Shown one piece after another: positions 32,185 to 41,043 of a stretch of DNA of 41,058 nucleotides. The DNA is from Patescibacteria group bacterium (GTDB taxonomy: Bacteria; Patescibacteriota; Patescibacteriia; UBA9570; JAHJKD01), in NCBI GenBank assembly GCA_018822435.1, contig JAHJKD010000043.1, positions 1 to 41,058 on the forward strand, read 5' to 3'. Every line of letters starts with the position of its first letter. The first letter of the stretch is position 1. Below the pieces are notes generated by a model, which saw only the letters and a program-made list of their open reading frames with translations, was not told the origin of the DNA and ran no database searches. Position numbers and translations under genes: made by a program.

Positions 32185-32712
32185 ATTAGTAAACAAGAAT
32201 ACCGCAAGAACGAAGAGATCCGCGTACCGGAAATCAGGCTGATCGGCGAACAAAATGAACAATTTGGCGTCATGCCAACCCATGCCGCAATGACGCAGGC
32301 CCGAAATGAGGGTCTGGATTTAGTTGAAGTATCTCCTAAAGCCAATCCCCCGGTCTGCAAACTGGTCGATTTCGGCAAAATGAAATACGAACAGGAAAAA
32401 AAAGAACGCAAAGAAAAAGCCAAACATAAAAGAATGGAACTAAAAGGCGTCCGCCTTTCCGTCCATATTGGCGACCATGACCTTGAAACCCGAAAAAAGC
32501 AGGCCATGAAATTCATTGAAAAAGGCAACAAAGTAAAAATAGATCTGCTTCTCCGCGGCCGGCAAAAAGCCCATCCTGAACTAGGTGAGGAAATGATCAA
32601 AAAATTTGTTACTTTGATTGACGAAGAAGTCGGTGAAGATAAAAAGATCGTCTATGACCAACAAGTGAAAAGGCAGGGCGGAAGATTCACAGCTATTATA
32701 GGAATTAAATAA
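32185..32712 (+). CDS. infC: Translation initiation factor IF-3, probable AUU start
   Basis: 175 aa if started at ATT 32185. The conserved IF-3 N-terminus (EYRKNEEIRVPEIRLIGEQ) is in frame upstream of the first ATG (32272), so that ATG cannot be the start. An in-frame TAA at 32173 leaves only 32176-32271; this stretch has no ATG, GTG or TTG, only ATA, ATT and CTG. ATT gives the best length, and AUU is the known infC start in E. coli, where it permits self-repression by IF-3. GLDLVEVSPKANPPVCKLVDFGK and the C-terminal domain to GRFTAIIGIK are standard. There is no ribosome site. Confidence 0.93.
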   Translation: MSKQEYRKNEEIRVPEIRLIGEQNEQFGVMPTHAAMTQARNEGLDLVEVSPKANPPVCKLVDFGKMKYEQEKKERKEKAKHKRMELKGVRLSVHIGDHDLETRKKQAMKFIEKGNKVKIDLLLRGRQKAHPELGEEMIKKFVTLIDEEVGEDKKIVYDQQVKRQGGRFTAIIGIK

Positions 32713-32724
32713 GATTTAATATAT

Positions 32725-32919
32725 ATGCCAAAGTTAAAAACAAGAAAGACAATTTCTAAAAGAGTGCGCACTACCAAGAAAGGTAAGATCAAAACCAGGT
32801 CAGCTGGCCAGGATCATTTCAACGCCCGCGCTTCCGGAAAAAAGACGCGTAATAAAAGACGCGACAATACATTGGGTAAATCTAATACCTCCAATGTTAA
32901 GAATGCTATTATTAAATAA
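32725..32919 (+). CDS. rpmI: 50S ribosomal protein L35
   Basis: 64 aa, very basic. Starts MPKLKTRKTISKRVR and continues GKIKTRSAGQDHFNAR, the L35 pattern. It lies between infC and rplT, the conserved infC-rpmI-rplT order, 12 nt after infC. No ribosome site is visible. Confidence 0.96.
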   Translation: MPKLKTRKTISKRVRTTKKGKIKTRSAGQDHFNARASGKKTRNKRRDNTLGKSNTSNVKNAIIK

Positions 32920-32937
32920 TTTTCAGGTAATAATTAT

Positions 32938-33285
32938 ATGCCAAGAGTAAAACGAGGAACTTCCCATGTAAAAAAGAGAAAGAAAGTCCTAAAACGGGCC
33001 AAAGGCTTTAAATGGGGACGTAAGAAAAAAATCAAACTGGCCAAGACAGCTATTACAAAAGCTGGTGCCAAATCTTATATCGGCCGCAAACAAAAGAAAA
33101 GGAACCAGCGCCGTTTATGGCAAATTCGCTTAAACGCGGCTGTCCGCAAATACGGCCTCAATTACAGCCAGTTCATTGATCTTCTTAAGAAAAACAATAT
33201 CGAACTGGACCGTAAGATCCTTTCCGACATTGCTCAGAAAAATCCGGAAATTTTCGAACAAATTGTAAAATCTCTGAAGAAATAA
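32938..33285 (+). CDS. rplT: 50S ribosomal protein L20
   Basis: 115 aa, standard length. Text such as [38 protein letters not shown] and [19 protein letters not shown] is diagnostic. It binds 23S rRNA early in 50S assembly and in some bacteria represses this operon. Last gene of the operon, followed by a strong terminator. Confidence 0.97.
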   Translation: MPRVKRGTSHVKKRKKVLKRAKGFKWGRKKKIKLAKTAITKAGAKSYIGRKQKKRNQRRLWQIRLNAAVRKYGLNYSQFIDLLKKNNIELDRKILSDIAQKNPEIFEQIVKSLKK

Positions 33286-33296
33286 ACTTTCTCAAA

Positions 33297-33342
33297 TAAA
33301 AAATAAATGTCCTATCCCTTAGGGGTGGGACATTTATTTTTT
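33297..33342. terminator. Bidirectional terminator after rplT
   Basis: AAATAAATGTCC (33301-33312) pairs with GGACATTTATTT (33328-33339), with an inner ATCCC/GGGGT extension, followed by TTT on the plus strand. The minus-strand gene at 33341 ends at its foot. Confidence 0.8.
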
Positions 33343-35008
33343 ATCTCTTATTATATGGATTTAATTTCCAAGAATCATTTACACTGATATATTCATCATC
33401 ACTCAAGGAACGAAAAGGCTTTTTGAGATTCTCCTCTTTCCAAACAAAATAATGACCTATTGCGCTAAGCACATAATATGCATCTATATTAATTTTTCCT
33501 CCCGGACTTGTAATTCTAAATTTATCTCCCGGCCGGGCTAATTCCTGTATATATTTTAATTGTTCTTCTTTGGATCCGAATTCATGTGGCGTTTCCATTT
33601 TCTTGACAGTAACTTTTTCCAGCTTATCGTCATCTTCTGATTCAACTACGGCTGTCACACTATCCCCTTCTTCACCTTCAACTTCAACTAATGAATTAAT
33701 GTCTACCGGATTGTCTTCTCTCTCCTTAAAATAACTTATATCATAATTTGATCCAGCCACAACTATTTTTTCCTTATCAATTTCTTGAGTTTGCTTTCCA
33801 ACATCTTCAAGCCGAGTTACAAAAATGTAATGTGGGCCGACATTATGATGATAATAGACATCTTCGTTAAAACCGCCAAATCCTACCCTAAACCTATCCC
33901 CTGGCTTAGCTTTAGCCATATAATTGTTCCTTTCAAACCCGGGCTTTAATAGTACAGGTTCACCTTCATCGCTAAAATCAGCTGGTTCTTTTTTCTCCCC
34001 TTTCTCTTTCCTTACTTTAGTTTTGAATTCATGCACATATTCCGAATGAAAACCTCTTTTTTTATAATCCCCATGGACGTCTGGTGGCACAATATACATT
34101 TTACTAACTCCTCTAAGTTGCTCCCACCTTTCAATAGGAGGTCGTATCGGACAATAATTCTTCTCTTCTTCTGTCCGGCCAGTTTCTGGCTTCCGTCTTT
34201 TTATTCCCTTAAACCAATCTTCTGGTTTAACCGCACCGCGATCAAGAAGCGCTTTAGCAACAACTTCCCTAGCAAAATTTGGATCTTGTTCGGCCATTTC
34301 ATAAACTTCTAAGGCAATTGATTTTGGAACAATTATTTCCACATTTAATTGTTGGCTAGTATTATTAACAGGATCTATCCATATTCTAGTTTTTTCCGCA
34401 TTCGGTTCGTTAGCTCTATAGAGGATAGAATAAGCTTCTTCATCGTCACCACCTTCATAAATATCATTCATTTTCAATGGTGGATCTGGTGGCTTTCCAA
34501 CCGGGCAAACAGTAAAAGCCTCAATAATATCATTTTTAAAAAATTCATCATCGCCTTTTAAAAACCTTATGTGAAAATCTGTTGTTGTTGGAAAAACTCT
34601 ATTAGATTGCCAGTTTTTTTGCTTTCTACTCTGTTCAATGACGTCTCTAAGAAAACCTAATCTATTTTTAGTATAATAAGCTACACTACCTTCACTTGCA
34701 ACCGCCTCTAAAAGGTGTTCTCTGGTCAGTTCTTTTTCAGGTTCTGGCTCGGCGATGGGTTCTGGTGTTGGTTCTGGCTCAATCGGTTTTATAGGTTCTG
34801 CTCCCATATTCCACAAAAAATTTCGTAAACCTCCTGGTGTACGAAATCTCCTCATGGATTCTTCCCCGCTCAGATCCTCAAGAAAAACCCCAGGTATGGC
34901 TTGTTTCACCACCTGGAATTCTTTATCTCCAATTAAAAATTTCTGGCCCAATAATTCTTGGTTAGGATCGCCTTTCTTTTGTTTGTCTGGTCTTTCCGGT
35001 GAAGCCAT
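33341..35008 (-). CDS. Large unknown protein with two copies of a domain shared with the upstream gene
   Basis: 555 aa, no membrane helix or signal peptide. An N-terminal block (GQKFLIGDKEFQVVKQ, ending near 70) is followed by a Pro/Glu linker (PIKPIEPEPTPEPIAEPEP), a middle region (100-340) of unknown type, and two related C-terminal blocks. One reads AKPGDRFRVGFGGFNEDVYY then GPHYIFVT; the other, GDKFRITSPGGKINIDAYY then GHYFVW, ending NDSWKLNPY. The second opens with PHEFGSKEEQ, which matches PHDFGANKSE in the 1226-aa protein. It starts 5 nt after that gene's stop, so the pair is co-expressed. Function unknown. Confidence 0.8.
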   Translation of the reverse strand: MASPERPDKQKKGDPNQELLGQKFLIGDKEFQVVKQAIPGVFLEDLSGEESMRRFRTPGGLRNFLWNMGAEPIKPIEPEPTPEPIAEPEPEKELTREHLLEAVASEGSVAYYTKNRLGFLRDVIEQSRKQKNWQSNRVFPTTTDFHIRFLKGDDEFFKNDIIEAFTVCPVGKPPDPPLKMNDIYEGGDDEEAYSILYRANEPNAEKTRIWIDPVNNTSQQLNVEIIVPKSIALEVYEMAEQDPNFAREVVAKALLDRGAVKPEDWFKGIKRRKPETGRTEEEKNYCPIRPPIERWEQLRGVSKMYIVPPDVHGDYKKRGFHSEYVHEFKTKVRKEKGEKKEPADFSDEGEPVLLKPGFERNNYMAKAKPGDRFRVGFGGFNEDVYYHHNVGPHYIFVTRLEDVGKQTQEIDKEKIVVAGSNYDISYFKEREDNPVDINSLVEVEGEEGDSVTAVVESEDDDKLEKVTVKKMETPHEFGSKEEQLKYIQELARPGDKFRITSPGGKINIDAYYVLSAIGHYFVWKEENLKKPFRSLSDDEYISVNDSWKLNPYNKR

Positions 35009-35013
35009 ATATT

Positions 35014-38000
35014 TTAACTTTTGATTTGAAAATCAATGTCTTCCACAGCCTCGGAAAATTTAACACCGCCAGCATCAATTTCCACCCAGACAGAACCGTC
35101 CGGATCCTGCCTGACTCCTTCAATCTTTGCCCCAGGCAAATAAGACAATTCTTTTCCAACAACTTCACTCCAATTCTCTTTATCAGCTAGAAAATTAGTT
35201 AACGTGCCATTTTCTATAGCGCGATCAGCTAAGTTTATTATTTCTTCGATCGATTCCGGCTCTTCTTCATCATCCAAACTATCTTCTACATCTTCCATCT
35301 GTCTTTCCAATTCTTCCTGAGTTAATTCAAAATAAGGCCGTAAATCCCATCTTTCATCTGCCTTTAAAAAATTACCAGAATTAATAAGGTCTTTTTTAGA
35401 TAAATCAGTATTTTCATGTTTGCTGGTAAGTAAAAAATCATGTCCGTCTTTTCCCCAGAAATAAACATCTCCAAAATCTAAACCATTCAGTCCAACGGCT
35501 CTTACCATATCCCCTTTCTTCGCCGTAATATTAAAATAATCCATCATTTCTGATTTATTAGCGCCGAAATCATGCGGTTCGATATCTATATCAAGCTCTT
35601 GTGTGGGCTCATCTTCTATGGTTCTGGCTTCTTCAACTGTATCTCTGTCATCCTCAATAGTTGCCCGCTCTTTTTCATCAATCAAAACTTGTACTTTATC
35701 TTCTAAATCCATGGTCATGGCCGCAAAATTAGCCAATACGTTTAGATATTCATCCATTTTTTCTTCAGTTGGCTTGCCTTTAGACAATTCATTAAAAATC
35801 GTACGCATCTCCGGTTTAAATCCAAATTTGTGGGCGCTGTCTAATCTAGCCTTCATCATGCCGCCTCCGGTTCCCGCAGCCATAATATCTGTAAAAGCTT
35901 TTGACCATTCAATTGCCATTTTCCTTACTTCTTCAATACTGGTCGGATTATTAAGAACCTCCATTAAATCCAACATTTCTTCCAACATGTCTCTTAATTT
36001 CTCGGCTCTTTCACCACTTGAAAATAAATTTTCTGTTGCTAATTTATTGGTATAATTAGTTAAAAATTTTACACCCTCATTGTCATTAAAAATTTCATTC
36101 CTATTTAATTTATCTATTTCAATCAACGTATTTTCTGTCAATTTCATAGACGTCATTTCCTCCTCAGGCTCCCTGTCCGCCGGAGCTTCAGCGGAGGCGG
36201 ATGGTTCAGGCTCTGGTTCTTCTTCAATTTCAACAGGAACCACAACTTCCAGAGCTGGTTCAGATGATAATGGAGGAATACTCAATCTTGGCGGAACAGA
36301 TTCTGCCTCTGGTTTGTCAGGCGACTCTATATCCGCTGTTTCAACATCATGAATATAACGCCTTTCTAGTATAATTAAATTAGCCACAAACCTGGGTAAA
36401 GCTTGTGAATACTTACCTTTATGCCTGTCCTTTAGATTATCATCTACCATTTCTTTCATCCTTTTCCTATCCTCTCCGGAATAACCGGACTCTGAGCGTG
36501 CTTCAATTTGATCCTCTCTTGAAACTGGACCATAATCCTCATGAAAGCTAGCATATCGCGCATACCATTCCCTCGCCTCCTCAATTAATTTTTCTTTTGT
36601 TGCCGCTTTAATCTTTTCTAAAAAATCCTGATAATAGACCAGCTTTTTCATATAGTCAGGCCTCTTATTTTCCGGTGCATAAAGAAAATCCTGCCGTAAT
36701 TTCTGTATTTCGTCTAAAATAACTGGTATGCCTTTATTATCTTTTAATTCTGGATTTTTTCTGAATTCCCTGATTATAATATCGACCTTTTCCAAACGCT
36801 TTAAATCTCCTTTTTTTAATCCCCGGTCTTTTGAACCAGCTTCGCTCATCCTGTTTAATAAACCCAGATATTCTTCCAAGAAATCTAACTTCTCTTTTAG
36901 CTCATTTCCTAATTTCCTAATCTCTTCTCCTCTTACGGCATCTAATAAATTAATGAAATCATTATCAATTTCTCCTGTTTTCCCTTTTACGTCATCACTC
37001 GCTTTGGCAAAGGGAATTTTTTCTATACGAGAAATTATAAGCTTTTTACGTTCTCCCAATAATTTTCTGAATTCCACTGGATCTTCGTCTAAATCTTGTT
37101 CCAGTCTTGTCCATCTGCCATCTTCTAATTCTTGGTCATTGAACGAAATTATCCGGAATTGATAATATTTTTTTATTATTCCCTCTCTTTTTGCTTCAGG
37201 CCTTATTCCTAAAAATTCGATCTGAACAGGCTTGTTACCTATCTGCCAATCAATCACGTCGCCTCTTTCAAAATCAGTTTCGCCGCTTTCCAGTCTTTGT
37301 TTTATTGCCTTCCCAGTTTCAGTCCGTGCCTCTTTTAGGAGCTTCAATCGCGGTTCGCGCTCTTTGAAAAATTTTTCTACAATTTCCCTATTTACTTTAT
37401 TAAGCATCTCTTCATAGGTTTGGAGCGCCTCCAAATATTGTTGGTGTCTTTCTGGCCGATAATTCTCCCCGATCTCTTCAACTATCGTATCAATATTATC
37501 ATGATAGCCTTCAAAAAAAGGTTCAACATATCTCTCCAAATAATTATCTAATTCCTCATCACCGGAAAAAGACGCCGCTAAGTCCTCGAATTCTAAAAAT
37601 TTTTCATTTAATTGGTCATGTATTTTCTTTAATCGTTTAAACTCATCTTTGATAGCCTGTTCCATTCTGATGCCTTCAAATACTTTTTCATCAATGGCCG
37701 CTAAATAATTTTCCAGTGCATCTAAAGCTTCTTCATATTCTTTCATTCTCTCGGGATTAAAACGGGAACGCAACCCACTTAAAGCACCGTATACTTTTGA
37801 TAAATATTCACTTTTTAAAGGCTTAATATTTTTTTCTTGATAGGCGATCCCTTCTGCCACGGGCAGATCTAAGGTGTATCTGGCAATTTTTTTATTATAA
37901 TCTTGTTCTTTAATAAATAACTTTTCCGCTCTTTCACCTAAAGCCATTCTTTCGGTGATAGCACTTTCAAGATCTTTAAATTTTTTACTATATCTTGAAT

Positions 38001-38694
38001 TACCCTCCATGATTTTAGCGATCTTGGCGCGATTTTCAGTATTAAAAAACCCTTCCTTAAAATAAGAAGTTGTGCCGGTTTCTACTGCCCTGTTTGCGAG
38101 CCGTTCAATTTCCGTAATTTGTTTCTCAATATATTTATCTTTCTCCTTTGGATTTTTAAATTTCTTTCCATGCAAAGCCTTATCAAGGCTATCGACTTGT
38201 TTAGGCATGATGTCATTCATAGCCGCATTTATAATTGCCCCATAAGCAATGTCAGCTTTTATCGGATCATGCTTCTTTTGAAAATCAGAAAAAGTTTTCA
38301 TTAAAGCAAACTTATCCTTAATGTCACCTTCTTTTATTCTTTTAATTTCTGCCACTTCTGATGTTCTTGCTCCTTTTAACAAATCTTTTCTCTCTTGAAG
38401 AAGATCTCTTTCTGTACTTAACATTAATTGAGCCTGAAAATTTATCATTGCCAATTCCGGCTTTGTTGATAAATTTGCTTTTGCCACTGTGGCATAACCG
38501 AACAACTCTTTTCTCTTTTTTCCCATTAAACTTAAAAAAACAGATGGTCTGTCTGCCGTTGCTAATCTAAATTCAGCCATTTCAACCAGCTCATCATTAA
38601 TATCTTGTATTTCTTGGGGATCATCTATCCATTCAGATGAAAAATCCCTTCGTGTTTCACGTTCTTGTGAAGTTGTAGAAGTGTGGGTATCCAT
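35014..38694 (-). CDS. Very large coiled-coil protein of unknown function
   Basis: 1226 aa, strongly charged, largely alpha-helical with long Glu/Lys-rich coiled-coil stretches and no membrane segment. Residues about 500-560 form a small beta-rich insert (DVIDWQIGNKPVQIEFLG). A Pro/Glu linker near 830-870 contains SASAEAPADREPEEE, encoded by an inserted palindromic repeat. Near the C-terminus lies the shared domain PHDFGANKSEMMDYFNIT, GDMVRAVG, DVYFWGKDGHDFLLT, RWDLRPY. It begins 7 nt after an extended -10 box. It resembles the giant helical proteins of CPR genomes; no enzyme motif seen. Confidence 0.8.
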   Translation of the reverse strand: MDTHTSTTSQERETRRDFSSEWIDDPQEIQDINDELVEMAEFRLATADRPSVFLSLMGKKRKELFGYATVAKANLSTKPELAMINFQAQLMLSTERDLLQERKDLLKGARTSEVAEIKRIKEGDIKDKFALMKTFSDFQKKHDPIKADIAYGAIINAAMNDIMPKQVDSLDKALHGKKFKNPKEKDKYIEKQITEIERLANRAVETGTTSYFKEGFFNTENRAKIAKIMEGNSRYSKKFKDLESAITERMALGERAEKLFIKEQDYNKKIARYTLDLPVAEGIAYQEKNIKPLKSEYLSKVYGALSGLRSRFNPERMKEYEEALDALENYLAAIDEKVFEGIRMEQAIKDEFKRLKKIHDQLNEKFLEFEDLAASFSGDEELDNYLERYVEPFFEGYHDNIDTIVEEIGENYRPERHQQYLEALQTYEEMLNKVNREIVEKFFKEREPRLKLLKEARTETGKAIKQRLESGETDFERGDVIDWQIGNKPVQIEFLGIRPEAKREGIIKKYYQFRIISFNDQELEDGRWTRLEQDLDEDPVEFRKLLGERKKLIISRIEKIPFAKASDDVKGKTGEIDNDFINLLDAVRGEEIRKLGNELKEKLDFLEEYLGLLNRMSEAGSKDRGLKKGDLKRLEKVDIIIREFRKNPELKDNKGIPVILDEIQKLRQDFLYAPENKRPDYMKKLVYYQDFLEKIKAATKEKLIEEAREWYARYASFHEDYGPVSREDQIEARSESGYSGEDRKRMKEMVDDNLKDRHKGKYSQALPRFVANLIILERRYIHDVETADIESPDKPEAESVPPRLSIPPLSSEPALEVVVPVEIEEEPEPEPSASAEAPADREPEEEMTSMKLTENTLIEIDKLNRNEIFNDNEGVKFLTNYTNKLATENLFSSGERAEKLRDMLEEMLDLMEVLNNPTSIEEVRKMAIEWSKAFTDIMAAGTGGGMMKARLDSAHKFGFKPEMRTIFNELSKGKPTEEKMDEYLNVLANFAAMTMDLEDKVQVLIDEKERATIEDDRDTVEEARTIEDEPTQELDIDIEPHDFGANKSEMMDYFNITAKKGDMVRAVGLNGLDFGDVYFWGKDGHDFLLTSKHENTDLSKKDLINSGNFLKADERWDLRPYFELTQEELERQMEDVEDSLDDEEEPESIEEIINLADRAIENGTLTNFLADKENWSEVVGKELSYLPGAKIEGVRQDPDGSVWVEIDAGGVKFSEAVEDIDFQIKS
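36176..36201. repeat. Palindromic repeat inserted in the 1226-aa protein gene
   Basis: The sequence has outer arms TCCGCC/GGCGGA around GGAGCTTCAGCGGA. It is GC-rich in an AT-rich gene and is read in frame as part of SASAEAPADRE in a disordered linker. It belongs to a different family from the repeat at 27546. Confidence 0.6.
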
Positions 38695-38701
38695 ATCATA
38701 T

Positions 38702-38710
38702 ATTATATCA
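38702..38710 (-). promoter_or_regulatory. Extended -10 (TGATATAAT) 7 nt before the 1226-aa gene
   Basis: Minus strand TATAAT at 38707-38702 with TGA directly before it, and 7 nt to ATG 38694. No ribosome site; another leaderless candidate. Confidence 0.55.
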
Positions 38711-38767
38711 TTTTTTTTCGTAAAAAACTAGGAAAAATGAAACATTTATTTATACCCTATTTTTCCA

Positions 38768-38796
38768 TTGCTGTCAATCCTATAATTTGGTATTAT
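38768..38796 (+). promoter_or_regulatory. Promoter of the DUF389 gene
   Basis: TTGCTG at 38768-38773, 17-bp spacer, TATTAT at 38791-38796, ATG at 38807. The leader would be only about 3-5 nt. A second TATAAT at 38781-38786 is an alternative. Confidence 0.45.
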
Positions 38797-38806
38797 AAAT
38801 ATCAGT

Positions 38807-39841
38807 ATGGAGAAAAAACAAAACAATCACAAATCAAAAACCCACCCAATCCGAAAAATAGTTCGTAAAATTTTTGACCCCGCTTCTTTAGAAGAACAAT
38901 CAGCCATTGATGCCCGGATAAGAGAACAGGCAAAAGACACGCCCAGTTTTTACATACTCACAATCGTTTCCATTGTCATTATCACTGTGGGCCTGATTAT
39001 TAATAACTCTGTCGTTGTCATCGGTGGCATGATTATTGCTCCGGTCATCTGGCCATTACTCTCCCTCTCCGTCAGCATCATTCATGGCCATAAAAAGATG
39101 TTGCGCGCTTCAATTTTTACTGTAATAAAAACATTTGCTGTAATTCTTCTTATTTCTTTCTTAATCGGATTAGTCACACCGCTATACGATCTATCTGATG
39201 AAATATTAGTCCGTACTGGACCGACTGTTTTTAATCTGATTATTGCTCTGGCGGCTGGTTTTGGCGCGGCTTTTGCCACTGTTTATGCCAGCCGTTCCGC
39301 CACAATTTTCGGAGTTGCTATCGCCGTTGCTTTAGTTCCTCCACTTTGCGTTTTAGGCATATTGCTCGCAGATGGCCGTTTTGATCTGGTTGGCGGCGCC
39401 TTATTGTTGTTCTTAACTAACTTTATCGCCATTATCATTGCTTCCATGTCAGTTTTTGCTTTGGCAAGATTTTCCGGCCCGCACACAAAACCTGGCGAAG
39501 AAAGAAAAACAAAAGCCATCATTTATACCATCTCTGCTTTTACGGTTATTTGTATTCTTCTTGGCTACCTGACTTATAATGCTATTGTCATTACCAAAGT
39601 CCAAAGCCTTACTTATGACACCTTTGAAGAAAATTTCACTGATGAACAGCTTGTGAATGTTGAAGTAAATCAGGGAAAATATTCCTATAATATCCGCGGC
39701 ACTATTTATGGGCCTGATGAAATCTTAGAAGACGAAATTGATAAATTTACTGCTAGCTTATCACAAAAAGTAGAGCGGCCTGTTAGTGTTGACCTTAATG
39801 TCGTTAAAATCGAAAAAGCCATTTCATTTTCTGATTATTAA
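38807..39841 (+). CDS. DUF389 family membrane protein
   Basis: 344 aa. The N-terminal 45 residues are soluble and basic. Five to six membrane helices follow, with the DUF389 core IINNSVVVIGGMIIAPVIWP, then a Gly/Ala-rich helix (ALAAGFGAAFATVYASRS) and AVALVPPLCVLGILLADG. A soluble C-terminal domain follows (about 265-344). Function is not established for the family; it is common in bacteria and archaea as TIGR00341-like proteins. The next gene starts 9 nt after it. Confidence 0.92.
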   Translation: MEKKQNNHKSKTHPIRKIVRKIFDPASLEEQSAIDARIREQAKDTPSFYILTIVSIVIITVGLIINNSVVVIGGMIIAPVIWPLLSLSVSIIHGHKKMLRASIFTVIKTFAVILLISFLIGLVTPLYDLSDEILVRTGPTVFNLIIALAAGFGAAFATVYASRSATIFGVAIAVALVPPLCVLGILLADGRFDLVGGALLLFLTNFIAIIIASMSVFALARFSGPHTKPGEERKTKAIIYTISAFTVICILLGYLTYNAIVITKVQSLTYDTFEENFTDEQLVNVEVNQGKYSYNIRGTIYGPDEILEDEIDKFTASLSQKVERPVSVDLNVVKIEKAISFSDY

Positions 39842-39850
39842 TTATTTTAT

Positions 39851-40540
39851 ATGAAAAAATTACTAGTTCTTTTTCTTGTTCTAGGACTTGGTTTCGGTTT
39901 TTTATTTTTATTAACCTCTCCAGCTGATGCAGCCAAGCCCGGGGCTAATAAAAAAATATATTTTATCCATCATTCTACCGGCGAGATCTATCTTGACGGC
40001 GGCATGCGCAGTATTCTAAAAGGTGCTGGTTATAAAGTAAAAGCTCCCTGGTGGGACGGCGGTACTGATCCCAATGATTTTCCCGGCCTTTTTAATGACT
40101 CGGCTTCTTGGGACCTGCTCGGCAGCCGCGATATAATCGTATTCAAATCCTGCTATCCGTCTTCAAATATCACCAGTAAAGCCATGTTGAACGAATATAA
40201 AGATTACTATCGTGAATTGTACGATGTTTATCGAGCTCATCCTAATGTCTTGTTTGTACCCATGTCCACTCCTCCTCTTCCAAAAAACATGACTTCATAT
40301 AAAAAAGCCCGTCGTGCAAAAAAATTCGACAAATGGCTGAAAAATAGATATGTCACAGATTATGAAGGCAACAATATACGGCCTTTTCGTTTGCATAGGC
40401 AGTTAAGCGGCACAAAAAACCATTATTATCTGGCAAAAAAATACGTGGCTGATCCATATGACGGCCATCCTTTGCCAAATTCCGGCATCAGAGTAGGAAA
40501 CAAATTAAAGAAGAGATTAAATAATTACTTCAACGAATAA
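39851..40540 (+). CDS. Secreted protein with HHSTG motif, possibly SGNH-hydrolase-like
   Basis: 229 aa. A clear signal peptide (MKKLLVLFLVLGLGFGFLFL, cleavage expected after SPADAA) is followed by KKIYFIHHSTGEIYLDGG. It continues with IIVFKSCYPSSNIT, VLFVPMSTPPLP and a C-terminal DPYDGHPLPNSG. The order strand-HHSTG, then a buried FKSCYP strand, a P-rich strand, then D..H near the end recalls SGNH-type hydrolases, but the first Ser block is not canonical. The family call is tentative. It is probably co-transcribed with the DUF389 gene. Its last 16 bp overlap the convergent next gene. Confidence 0.75.
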   Translation: MKKLLVLFLVLGLGFGFLFLLTSPADAAKPGANKKIYFIHHSTGEIYLDGGMRSILKGAGYKVKAPWWDGGTDPNDFPGLFNDSASWDLLGSRDIIVFKSCYPSSNITSKAMLNEYKDYYRELYDVYRAHPNVLFVPMSTPPLPKNMTSYKKARRAKKFDKWLKNRYVTDYEGNNIRPFRLHRQLSGTKNHYYLAKKYVADPYDGHPLPNSGIRVGNKLKKRLNNYFNE

Positions 40541-41043
40541 TCTACAAAAGGATATTCCCTGTCATCACGGAGATTACACAAAGCCAGTGTAATCTCTTTG
40601 TTTTCTAATTGGGCTTTTTTAATCTGGCAAACTGCAATTGCCCGATGGTTGCCTTCCAATAAAAATACTTCTTCATTTTTATACATGCCAATCAGTTGGG
40701 TCGGCGAAGGAAATTGTTTCTTGATTTCCTCCACTTTAGGATGTCCGGAAAAATGACTGGTTTTACAGATCTCACAAAATTTCCGGTCCCTGGCTTCATC
40801 AGCTACATCCAGCCAGCCTTCAAAAGCGCCACATTTGAATTCTGCTATTTCTACGGGATTAACTTTAAACAAACTCCACTGATATTCTTCCGGCCTTAAG
40901 GCATTAATATATTTGTCTCGAAAATCCTCCCAATTGGAAAAACCCTCGCGTTCATAATAATCACGCCAAAAATCGTCTTTGGTTTCCCCAAAGCGCCAAT
41001 TATCGTAAATTTCTGACCAATCAATGTCTTTAATAAATTGCAT
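40525..41043 (-). CDS. ParB/Srx-like fold protein (tentative)
   Basis: 172 aa, acidic, with no membrane helix. The stretch EEVFLLEGNHRAIAVCQI resembles the DGxHR core of ParB N-terminal-like domains, which bind or hydrolyse nucleotides in some relatives. Cysteines in KFCEICKTSHF form a CxxC pair that might bind metal. The ATG at 41043 follows a TATTATTATATATAT stretch with no ribosome site. Function not known. Convergent with, and overlapping, the secreted protein gene. Confidence 0.65.
   Translation of the reverse strand: MQFIKDIDWSEIYDNWRFGETKDDFWRDYYEREGFSNWEDFRDKYINALRPEEYQWSLFKVNPVEIAEFKCGAFEGWLDVADEARDRKFCEICKTSHFSGHPKVEEIKKQFPSPTQLIGMYKNEEVFLLEGNHRAIAVCQIKKAQLENKEITLALCNLRDDREYPFVDYSLK

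Noticed and set aside
32272-32274. ATG as the infC start (146-aa protein)
   Set aside because: It would remove about 29 conserved residues of the IF-3 N-terminal domain that are encoded in frame upstream.
32067-32600. 177-codon open frame antisense to infC and tmRNA
   Set aside because: It runs across tmRNA and the conserved IF-3 gene and has a random-looking Ser/Phe-rich composition.
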